Source: JAJEDW01 sp963555775 (lineage in GTDB: Bacteria; Acidobacteriota; Terriglobia; 20CM-2-55-15). Taken from it: 64,000 bases of DNA. Position numbers and translations under genes: made by a program. Under the pieces are notes generated by a model. It was not told the DNA's origin, did no database searches, and saw only the letters and a list, made by a program, of their open reading frames with translations. Where the stretch lies: positions 372,001-436,000 of the forward strand of contig CAUVWY020000010.1 in assembly GCA_963555775.3 (NCBI GenBank), in the 5' to 3' direction. Shown here in pieces: positions 1 to 7,335 of this stretch (position 1 is its first letter; every line of letters starts with the position of its first letter).

Positions 1-909
1 CGGTTCGTTGTCGTCCGTGGCCACGGGCTCGTTCGATTCCACTCCCGGAACGGCCAAACTCGATTCGACAGTCCCCGCGTCCCCGGTCTCAGTCGCGGCA
101 TCCGCGTCGGCATCTGTTGGCAACGCTGAGGGATCATCGGACAACGGCGGCCGCGATTCTTCCGGAATGGGCGGCATGCCCGACCGATCACGATCGCGGT
201 ACTTGGCCAAGGTTTCTCCGGGCAGCACCGGAACCGGGCTCGATGGTACGCGAGGAGCGGCGCCGGCTTTGGATCTCGCGTCGAATGAGGGAACCCTGGA
301 CTTCCGCTCACCGTGGCGGCCACTACGCCGCTCACCGATCGGTTCGCGGCTGCTTTCTTCCCTGCGGCCTGTTGTCCGCGGACCACGCGACCGAGCGCCG
401 GCTTCCTCGCCGCTTTCGGGTTTGTGCACTGCCGGAACCGCTACCTCCTGTGGTGCCGATTCCCGGCGATCGCTCTCCGCGGGACGGTCGTTCCTGACGA
501 CAGAGTCATTGTTTTCGGGTACGTCCGCGGGTTGATCCTCGCGGACACGGCCTTCTCCTGGGCGGGCCCGATCTTTGTCGCGGTCACCGCCACGTGCCCT
601 TGGTCGAATATTTCCGCGCCCGGCTGTGTCTTTCAGAGCCTCATCTTCGGCACTGGCGACCATTCGCTCGTATTCGTCAGTGTCTTCAAGGAAGTCGGAC
701 ACGTACAAAAAAGCGTCACGGTCGAGGCCGATGTTCACAAAAGCCGACTGCATTCCCGGCAGGACCTTGGTGACGCGTCCTTTATAGATATTACCGGCGA
801 TGACCTGCGACCGCCGCCGTTCAATCAGGAGTTCGACGAGTTCGCCATCCTCAACGACGGCAACTCGCGTTTCCTGCGATATGGAGGAAATAATCAGTTC
901 TTTCTGCAT
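1..909 (-). CDS. Ribonuclease E/G family protein, N-terminal part (runs off window)
   Basis: The first 80 residues are the typical start of RNase E/G: MQKELIISS, then an S1 RNA-binding segment with GNIYKGRVTKVLPGMQSAFV and DRDAFLYVSD. These enzymes cut single-stranded RNA and process rRNA and mRNA. From about residue 83 the sequence changes to a long charged, Pro/Arg/Glu-rich, apparently disordered stretch that continues to the window edge (more than 215 residues). This is probably an insertion inside the S1 domain; the catalytic core must lie beyond base 1. I chose the ATG at 907-909 because the conserved family start begins there. Identity to the family is certain; whether it is called RNase E or G cannot be decided from this part. 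Confidence 0.85.
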   Translation of the reverse strand, partial: MQKELIISSISQETRVAVVEDGELVELLIERRRSQVIAGNIYKGRVTKVLPGMQSAFVNIGLDRDAFLYVSDFLEDTDEYERMVASAEDEALKDTAGRGNIRPRARGGDRDKDRARPGEGRVREDQPADVPENNDSVVRNDRPAESDRRESAPQEVAVPAVHKPESGEEAGARSRGPRTTGRREESSREPIGERRSGRHGERKSRVPSFDARSKAGAAPRVPSSPVPVLPGETLAKYRDRDRSGMPPIPEESRPPLSDDPSALPTDADADAATETGDAGTVESSLAVPGVESNEPVATDDNEP

Positions 910-1405
910 CAAGACTCCTGGGCCAAACACCGACGGCACACAGGAGTACATCGCGACGCAGACGCGCGAACGCGCAATTCAGGTCTCATGTAGAACTCCT
1001 GGCCCGGAGGAGCGGACTCGTGAACGCTCAAGCGCAAGTACCCAAAGAAAGAATCCGGACAGGAGGACCGCATTAATCGCGCAGGATCAAGCTCCTCGAA
1101 CCGTCGGGAACCGTTGTCTCCAGATAGCTACGCTCAAGGTCCGCCGAAAGTCGCTCGACTCTGACGCCGTGGCGTACGGGCAATTTCTTTTACTTCAAGG
1201 GAACGCGAGAACCCGGGGCTCAACCGAAGGTTCCTTCCAAACTGCGAGCGCGTTCCATGGGGGCGCTCATCACGATAAACATTGGGGGAGGGGCATTCCC
1301 GATTTAACTCCGGGGCAACCCTGATGCAACGCCGCGGTAAACAAAAAAATCTTCAGAAACAGGCTCCCTGCTCCGAATGGAGGACTATATCACGAATGGA
1401 ATCGA
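910..1405. other. Intergenic region between rodA and the RNase E/G gene
   Basis: About 500 bases without a convincing gene on either strand. On the minus strand, just after rodA, a very short CAGG/CCTG hairpin (1360-1370) is followed by a run of seven T (1343-1349), which could be a weak terminator. The rest should contain the promoter and leader of the RNase gene; leaders of RNase E are often regulatory, but I see no specific structure here. Confidence 0.4.
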
Positions 1406-2506
1406 CTAATTGACATACCGGCAACGTCTTACGCTCGTAACGAGCCCCAGGGCGATGAAAGCCGTCAATACCGATGACCCGCCATAACTCAGGAACGGGA
1501 GCGGAATCCCGGTACTCGGCAGAAAACCGATCGCCATTCCCACATTGACGATAATGTGCACGATAAACATTCCGGCGACGCCCACGACCACGAAAACGCC
1601 CTGGGTGTCCCTCGGGGCCACCACCAGGGAGAGTGCACGAAAGACCACCAAAAACAACAGTGACAGTGTGATACAAACGCCGATGAAACCGAGTTCTTCG
1701 GCGACAACCGAAAAAATGAAATCCGTGTGCCGAGTCGGCAGGAAGCCCAATTGGTTCTGACTTCCGTTGAACAGGCCTCGTCCCCAGAGACCGCCCGAAC
1801 CGATGGCGATCTTGGACTGGTTGACCTGATAACTACCCCCTAGCGGGTCCGACTGCGGCTCGATGAAGGTCAGGATTCGATCCTTCTGGTAGTCCTCCAG
1901 CACGTACCACCCCAAGGGTAGAAGCAAGAGTACGACCAGCCCCCCGGCAATCCAGACAATGGGCCGAACCCCACGGACGAATAGACCGCATACAAGGATC
2001 GGAACAAACGTCAGTGCCGTACCCAGATCGGGCTGCAAGCAAACCAGGACCACCGGAAGCGCCACAATGGCCACAGCCCAGAAGATCTGTTTCAGATTGA
2101 GGTAGCGCTGCGCGAACCCAGCGAGGTAGCGCGCCAGTACGATAACGACGACCAGTTTGGTCAACTCCGACGGCTGCAGTCCGACGCCGCCGATCCGGAA
2201 CCAGCTTCTGGCCCCCGAAATGACGTTGCCGAACAACAGCAGCGCCACCAGCAACGCGATGGCTGCCAGGTAGATCGGAAAGGCTTTATCGCAAAGGACC
2301 CTGTAGTCGATGGCCGCCACGAGAAACATGGCGCAGACACCGATTCCGACCCACGCAAGCTGACGCAGAAAATAATTCCCCGATTCGAGGTTGAGCGTTG
2401 AGCTGTAGATCTCGATGAGTCCGATCGTACACAAAAGCAACGCGACGAGCAGAAGAAACCAGTCGAAGTCTCTCCAGAACCGTTTGCTGGTCAGAGCATC
2501 AATCAT
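1406..2506 (-). CDS. rodA: Rod-shape-determining protein RodA (SEDS glycosyltransferase)
   Basis: RodA is the peptidoglycan glycosyltransferase of the elongasome and works with the class B PBP encoded just upstream (mrdA). The protein is almost entirely membrane segments (about ten). It shows SEDS signatures: GARSWFRIGGVGLQPSEL, then PDLGTALTF, a loop rich in polar residues (GSYQVNQSKIAIGSGGLWGRG), the ARHTDFIF-like motif (PTRHTDFIFSVVAEELGF) and PLPFLSYGGSS near the end. It closes the mreBCD-mrdA-rodA cluster. I prefer the ATG at 2506; an in-frame TTG at 2542 would add 12 residues, and neither has a strong ribosome-binding site. Confidence 0.93.
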   Translation of the reverse strand: MIDALTSKRFWRDFDWFLLLVALLLCTIGLIEIYSSTLNLESGNYFLRQLAWVGIGVCAMFLVAAIDYRVLCDKAFPIYLAAIALLVALLLFGNVISGARSWFRIGGVGLQPSELTKLVVVIVLARYLAGFAQRYLNLKQIFWAVAIVALPVVLVCLQPDLGTALTFVPILVCGLFVRGVRPIVWIAGGLVVLLLLPLGWYVLEDYQKDRILTFIEPQSDPLGGSYQVNQSKIAIGSGGLWGRGLFNGSQNQLGFLPTRHTDFIFSVVAEELGFIGVCITLSLLFLVVFRALSLVVAPRDTQGVFVVVGVAGMFIVHIIVNVGMAIGFLPSTGIPLPFLSYGGSSVLTAFIALGLVTSVRRCRYVN

Positions 2507-2615
2507 TTTGCTGTCAAATGCCGTACTGTAGCCGTGCGGCAAACCTGAGGAAAGCCTACTGCAACCCTGCAGAAGCCGGGCCGGGCCCCTGCGGCAGCCC
2601 GACGGCAGCTCTCCA

Positions 2616-4448
2616 TCAGTTCACGCTGGCGATTGCATCGGGCGCATTGCGGGTAGAAGCTCCCACCCTCTTGTCAAAGTAGGTCTGCAAGACTTTCTGG
2701 GCGACGGGAACCGCGGCACTGCTGCTGCCGCCATTCTCGACAAATACGACAACGACGATCTCGGGCGCGTCGTAGGGCGCAAAACCTACAAACCAGCCGT
2801 GGGGCTGCAACGCGGGGTTGTCGCTCGAATTCTCCGACGACACAACCTGCGCCGTACCCGTCTTTCCGGCAACCTCGAAACCGTTGACGCGAGCGCGGAC
2901 TCCGGTGCCGCCTGCGTTGACGACTCCCCAGAGCGCTTCGCGAACGGCATCGACGGTTTCGGTTTCCAGCGGATACGGTTCGTGGACCGGATCTTCGACT
3001 TCAAAACCGGCGGACTGCACTTGTTCAGGGGACACAATATGCGGTTGAACCAACTTACCCCCAACCGCGATACCTCCGACAGCCCACGCCAGTTGGAGCG
3101 GTGTGACGCCCACGGCGCCTTGACCGATGCTCACGGATATCGTCTCGCCCGGATACCAGGGCGCGCTCTGCGTTTCCCGCTTCCACTGCTGGGTGGGGAT
3201 CAAACCGGGATCCTCGTTGGGCAGGTCAATTCCGGTTCTGCGGCCTAACCCCATACGCATGGCATGTTCCGCGATCCGGTCGATCCCGAGCCGATCGCCC
3301 ACCAGATAGAAGAAGACGTTGCACGAATGAATCAGGGCATCCAGAATGGTCATCGCGCCGTGCCCCGAACCGTTCCAGCAGTTGAATCGATTCCCGTACA
3401 ACGTGGTATGGCCGTGGCACACGATGTTTTCGTTCAGGTCGATCACCTGTTCCTGCAGTCCCGCGGCGGTCATGAAGATCTTGAAGATGGAACCCGGAGA
3501 ATAGCGATTCTGAATGGCTCGGTTCTGAAACGGGTGGCGAGGATCGGCAATGAGGGCATCAAATTCGGCCTGCCCGATTCCCCGCGAGAACGCGGTCGGA
3601 TCGAAAGCCGGTCTGCTGGACAGCGCCAACACTTCGCCTGTCGCAGGGACCAGAGTGACCACAACACCGGTCTGGTCACCCAGTGCCTCCTCGGCGGCAA
3701 GCTGCAGATCGAGATCGATCGTCGTGACCAGATCGTTACCCGGAACTGGCAGCACGGCTCCGATTTCTCCGATTTCACGCTGAAACGTGTTGACGATCAC
3801 ACGGCGCAAGCCGTCTACCCCCTGTAGTACGGCATCGTATCTTCGCTCCAGTCCCGCGGTACCGACAATGTCGCGGCGTTTACGTCCTTCGAACTCATCA
3901 CTGCCCAATTGATCCGGTGTGATCTCGCTAACATAACCGAGAAGATGCGCGGCAACTTCGCCGTTACGGTACCGTCTCTGAGGACTGAATTCGAGGCGCA
4001 ATTCCGGCATCTCGTACTTGCGCGCGAGAACGAAGTCGATTTCGGCCTGCGACAGGTTCCTCCGAAGGAGTACAGGCTGATGAGCGGGTTCGGAACTGGC
4101 GTCCGCAACCCGCGCGAGCATCTCGTGTTCGGAAACCTCCATGCCAGGCGCAAGCATCGCGATGGTTTCCTCCGAACTACGCGGACTGTCCTCGCGCATC
4201 AAGGACAGGTTGTAGGCGGGAATGTTGTCGGCGAGAATCCGGTGTTCGCGGTCGTAGATGCGGCCTCGCGGCGCGATGACTCGGATGTCTCGAATGCTGT
4301 TGCGTTCCGCGAGTTGCCTGAAATATGGCGCGTCTCTGATCTGAGTTCGCCAAAAACCGAATATGAGGATTCCAAAGGCGACGATAACAAGGCCCAATAC
4401 TATCGTCACCCGGGAATTGAGGAGTTCCAGTTCGTCACGCTGCTGCAT
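2616..4448 (-). CDS. mrdA: Penicillin-binding protein 2 (elongation transpeptidase)
   Basis: Class B PBP that cross-links peptidoglycan during side-wall growth, partner of RodA. It has one N-terminal membrane anchor (about 15-35), a dimerisation/pedestal region (about 55-220) and a transpeptidase domain (about 245-590). The three active-site motifs are intact: S320-I-F-K323 in YSPGSIFK, S375-C-N377 and K529-T-G531 (GKTGTAQV). Length 610 is normal. The start overlaps the end of mreD by 14 bases, so translation is probably coupled. A 109-base gap separates it from rodA. Confidence 0.96.
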   Translation of the reverse strand: MQQRDELELLNSRVTIVLGLVIVAFGILIFGFWRTQIRDAPYFRQLAERNSIRDIRVIAPRGRIYDREHRILADNIPAYNLSLMREDSPRSSEETIAMLAPGMEVSEHEMLARVADASSEPAHQPVLLRRNLSQAEIDFVLARKYEMPELRLEFSPQRRYRNGEVAAHLLGYVSEITPDQLGSDEFEGRKRRDIVGTAGLERRYDAVLQGVDGLRRVIVNTFQREIGEIGAVLPVPGNDLVTTIDLDLQLAAEEALGDQTGVVVTLVPATGEVLALSSRPAFDPTAFSRGIGQAEFDALIADPRHPFQNRAIQNRYSPGSIFKIFMTAAGLQEQVIDLNENIVCHGHTTLYGNRFNCWNGSGHGAMTILDALIHSCNVFFYLVGDRLGIDRIAEHAMRMGLGRRTGIDLPNEDPGLIPTQQWKRETQSAPWYPGETISVSIGQGAVGVTPLQLAWAVGGIAVGGKLVQPHIVSPEQVQSAGFEVEDPVHEPYPLETETVDAVREALWGVVNAGGTGVRARVNGFEVAGKTGTAQVVSSENSSDNPALQPHGWFVGFAPYDAPEIVVVVFVENGGSSSAAVPVAQKVLQTYFDKRVGASTRNAPDAIASVN

Positions 4449-4992
4449 TGCCGAATCGACTCCGATAACCGAAGAGAATCATCCCGAACAACAGGTTGAA
4501 CGCCGCAGATAACATCCAGTTACCGATTGAAACCTCGTTTACCGACATGCCGCCGGCGTCGCTGAGCGAACTGAGCATGACCTTCACCGCCGCATCCAGA
4601 AACGTGAACAAGACCAGTGCCAGAACACGCGTGGCCGCGAGGTCCACATTGAACCTGAACCCCGCCGACGCCGCCAGAAAGCCGATCAGGGTCTTCGCGA
4701 AACCATTGGTACCTAGCGCAACCCCGGACATGGCGTCCTGAAGCAGCCCAAGTACGCTTCCGATCACAATGGAACCGCGAGGGTTGGCTAAGGTGAAACC
4801 ATAATATATCGAATAAATCAGGGGTAAATCAAAATACTCGAATACTTGAAAATACCGAGTCAGAATGCCCGGGACAAGGACGATACCGACCAGAGTAAGT
4901 GTGAATTTCAGGATGTCTGAAAAAGTGCCAAAATTCCTTGGCGGGCGATCCATTTCGGCGTAATCCCTGCGGCGGACAACCCTGAGAGTCAA
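4435..4992 (-). CDS. mreD: Rod-shape-determining protein MreD
   Basis: Small integral membrane protein (185 residues) of the elongasome. After a charged N-terminus (about 25 residues) there are five or six hydrophobic segments. MreD is poorly conserved, so the call rests on size, hydrophobicity, the GSVLGLLQDAMSG segment typical of the family, and position between mreC and mrdA. Its ATG overlaps the mreC stop by 4 bases (ATGA). Confidence 0.88.
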   Translation of the reverse strand: MTLRVVRRRDYAEMDRPPRNFGTFSDILKFTLTLVGIVLVPGILTRYFQVFEYFDLPLIYSIYYGFTLANPRGSIVIGSVLGLLQDAMSGVALGTNGFAKTLIGFLAASAGFRFNVDLAATRVLALVLFTFLDAAVKVMLSSLSDAGGMSVNEVSIGNWMLSAAFNLLFGMILFGYRSRFGNAAA

Positions 4993-5849
4993 GGCGTTCC
5001 TGGAAGAACGAGATCCGGATCCATAAGCAGCGTGGACCCGGCGGCATCGATGAGGCAGACCACTTCTTCGAGTCGGCCAAGATCGGCGGCCGGGCGAACG
5101 ACGGCGGTCTTCGTCAGATCTGCGACGGGTCCCAGTTCAACGACCTGTCCAAACGGAAGCCCCTTCGGGTAAATCAGGTCGGTGCCAGAAGTGACCAGCC
5201 GGTCGCCCACGTGCAGTTCCAGGCTTTCATCCACGTGCTCAAGGCGGAGGCCACCATCGTTGGCGCCGCGAACGACCCCCTGGACCCGACTTGTCTCGAC
5301 GGTAACGCCGACTGCACTGTCCGGGTCCGAAATGAGTTGGACAATCGCAGTCCAATGCCCGGTATGCACCACGCGCCCAACGACACCGTCTGGCGTGATG
5401 ACAGCGCAGTTGACATGCAACCCGTGTCGGGTCCCCTTGCCGATCGTGATCATCTGACGCGAGATCGTCGCGTCACTCGCGATGACGCGGGCCACGATGC
5501 GTTCGCCGGTGATATGGGGACCGATATCAAAGAACCCGCGCAGGCGCGCTGCTTCGTTAACCTCGGTATGGTTCCGCGCGATTTCCATCCGCAGTTCAGC
5601 GTTCTGTGCGCGCAGGGCCGCGTTTTCGCGCGACGTATCCAGGAGCGCAAAGTAGTTGTCCCACACCGTGATGACGCCATTGATGGAGACATCGATCAGT
5701 TTTTCGATTGGCGCCAGTCCATCCAGCATCAGCGTACGAACCAGACCGGTTCTTGTGCGTCCCGAGGTCAGGACCGAGGCGAGTACTGCGTGACCGAACA
5801 GAACCGCGAAAAGCAACAGCCAGACGGTCTTGTTGGATCCAGGCATCAT
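4989..5849 (-). CDS. mreC: Rod-shape-determining protein MreC
   Basis: Periplasmic elongasome scaffold that contacts PBP2. One N-terminal membrane segment (about 8-28), a coiled coil (about 60-105, with RENAALRAQNAELRMEI), then the double beta-barrel domain including ERIVARVIASD, VNCAVITPDGVVGRV and GVTVETSRVQGVVRG. Length 286 is normal. It lies 25 bases downstream of mreB and overlaps mreD, so mreBCD-mrdA is probably one transcript. The usual GDRLVTSG motif is present near residue 220. Confidence 0.95.
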   Translation of the reverse strand: MMPGSNKTVWLLLFAVLFGHAVLASVLTSGRTRTGLVRTLMLDGLAPIEKLIDVSINGVITVWDNYFALLDTSRENAALRAQNAELRMEIARNHTEVNEAARLRGFFDIGPHITGERIVARVIASDATISRQMITIGKGTRHGLHVNCAVITPDGVVGRVVHTGHWTAIVQLISDPDSAVGVTVETSRVQGVVRGANDGGLRLEHVDESLELHVGDRLVTSGTDLIYPKGLPFGQVVELGPVADLTKTAVVRPAADLGRLEEVVCLIDAAGSTLLMDPDLVLPGTP

Positions 5850-5874
5850 TGAATTCAGCCTTGTGCGGCGTCGT

Positions 5875-6903
5875 TCAGCTAAGGGCTGTCTTTCGCAAAA
5901 GGACGAAATCGCTCAGCATCTTGGACGTCCCCATCACCACGCACGAAAGCGGGTTTTCCGCCAGTATAACCGGCAGCCCGGTCTCACGACGAATTCGTTC
6001 GTCAAGGTTGCGAAGCATCGCTCCGCCGCCGGCAAGCATGATTCCGTGATCGGAAATATCGGCAGAAAGTTCGGGAGGAGTACGTTCAAGCACGATCCGG
6101 ATCGAATTCACGAGGACGTTGACGCACTCGTCAAGGGCTTCGCGAACCTCGCCGTCCGAAATCGTGATGCTCTTGGGCACGCCTTCCATGAGGTCACGGC
6201 CCTTGATCTCCATCGTGAGCTTCTCTGCAAGCGGGTATGCCGATCCGATTTCGATCTTTATTCGTTCAGCCGTGCGTTCGCCGATCAACAGATTATATTT
6301 CCGCTTTATGTACTGCGTGATGGCCATATCCAATTCGTTTCCGGCAACCTTGTCCGAACGGCTCTGAACGATTCCCGACAGTGAGATGACAGCGATTTCC
6401 GTTGTCCCCCCACCGATATCCACGACCATGTTTCCCGACGGCTCCGTCACTGGAAGCCCCGAACCGATAGCCGCGGCCATCGCCTGTTCGATGAGATGCA
6501 CTTCGCTGGCTTTGGCACGCATCGCCGAATCCCTGACCGCCCGCTTTTCGACCTGCGTGATCCCTGCCGTGACACCGATTACGATACGGGGATGTACCAG
6601 AACCTTTCGCCCATGGGCTTTGTGGATGAAATACGTCAGCATCCGTTCGGTGATCGTGAAATCCGAGATCACACCATCGTTAATGGGGCGAATCGCGACA
6701 ATGTTGCCAGGCGTGCGACCGAGCATTTCCTTGGCCTCTTTCCCTACCGCCTCCACCTCATTGTTTATCTTGTTGATGGCAACGATCGACGGCTCATTCA
6801 CGATAATGCCGCGACCTTTGGCATAAACGAGCGTATTCGCTGTTCCCAGATCGATTGCCAGATCGCTCGAAAAAGCGCTTGTGAGCGAACGAAGATAATT
6901 CAT
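5875..6903 (-). CDS. mreB: Actin-like cytoskeletal protein MreB
   Basis: Bacterial actin that forms membrane-bound filaments directing lateral wall synthesis. All nucleotide-binding parts are visible: the phosphate-1 loop with DLGTANTLVY near residue 17, the phosphate-2 motif VVDIGGGTTEIAVI near 160, and the adenosine motif IMLAGGGAMLRNLD near 290. Length 342 fits the family. It is the first gene of the cluster; a perfect TATAAT -10 box lies about 105 bases upstream on the minus strand next to a palindrome (6989-7007). Confidence 0.98.
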   Translation of the reverse strand: MNYLRSLTSAFSSDLAIDLGTANTLVYAKGRGIIVNEPSIVAINKINNEVEAVGKEAKEMLGRTPGNIVAIRPINDGVISDFTITERMLTYFIHKAHGRKVLVHPRIVIGVTAGITQVEKRAVRDSAMRAKASEVHLIEQAMAAAIGSGLPVTEPSGNMVVDIGGGTTEIAVISLSGIVQSRSDKVAGNELDMAITQYIKRKYNLLIGERTAERIKIEIGSAYPLAEKLTMEIKGRDLMEGVPKSITISDGEVREALDECVNVLVNSIRIVLERTPPELSADISDHGIMLAGGGAMLRNLDERIRRETGLPVILAENPLSCVVMGTSKMLSDFVLLRKTALS

Positions 6904-6988
6904 GATCGGTTCTCAAACACCTTAAACACGAATAAATTGCGTTTCAAATCGACAAAAAACAGTCTTCACCACTGGGTTCCAGGACTCA

Positions 6989-7013
6989 AGATCCAAGCAT
7001 TGGATCTATTATA
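6989..7013 (-). promoter_or_regulatory. Candidate mreB promoter with palindrome at the start site
   Basis: On the minus strand a perfect TATAAT lies at 7013-7008. Immediately downstream, 7007-6989 is a perfect palindrome, AGATCCAA-GCA-TTGGATCT, which would cover the transcription start. A clear -35 box is not visible. The palindrome could be an operator for a regulator of the shape cluster, or a 5' hairpin of the transcript. Inference from sequence only. Confidence 0.45.
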
Positions 7014-7140
7014 TATGAGAGTGAACCATCGAATATTAGCAGCCTGCAGTGCTAATGCAGACTGAAAACTTTGATTCCTTGGTATAACTATACGTCCCGG
7101 TCTCATGCGAAAATGGATCGTTGTTGAAACAAAGGGCCTT

Positions 7141-7293
7141 GGAGCCTGTGGTAGAAGTGTACACCGTCGCGCCGAGGGGACTTCGGAGGCGGAGTCGACG
7201 AGAAAGCAAGGGAACGATGCTCTCTCATCGTGACCGACGAGGGACGATAAATACGCCCCGAACGCCGCCGTGCTCACTTCTACCACAGGCTCC
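7141..7293. repeat. Intergenic element with perfect 19-bp terminal inverted repeats
   Basis: The ends GGAGCCTGTGGTAGAAGTG (7141-7159) and its exact reverse complement (7275-7293) enclose 115 bases with no gene. Inside is a hairpin module (CGATG, six bases, CATCG, then TGACCGACGA) that recurs at 17842-17901. Just left of the element is a 20-base segment starting GTTGTTGAAAC that recurs in the second inverted-repeat element at 11127-11256. The structure resembles a MITE or a large palindromic intergenic repeat. Confidence 0.75.
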
Positions 7294-7335
7294 TAAACCG
7301 AAACGCCCGGCACACTGTTGGTCTGGAGGATCTTT

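Larger units (their letters stand above)
6904..7335. other. Divergent intergenic region between mreB and the PpiD-like gene
   Basis: This 430-base gap holds the mreB promoter region (6989-7013), a short hairpin (TTAGCA/TGCTAA around 7035-7055), and the inverted-repeat element at 7141-7293, all described separately. No gene is apparent. Confidence 0.6.

Noticed and set aside
313..1324. Long plus-strand open frames over the RNase E/G gene and the following intergenic region
   Set aside because: They lie opposite the RNase E/G reading frame or in the gap after it, are Arg/Pro/Ser-rich and show no homology; they are shadows of high-GC coding DNA.
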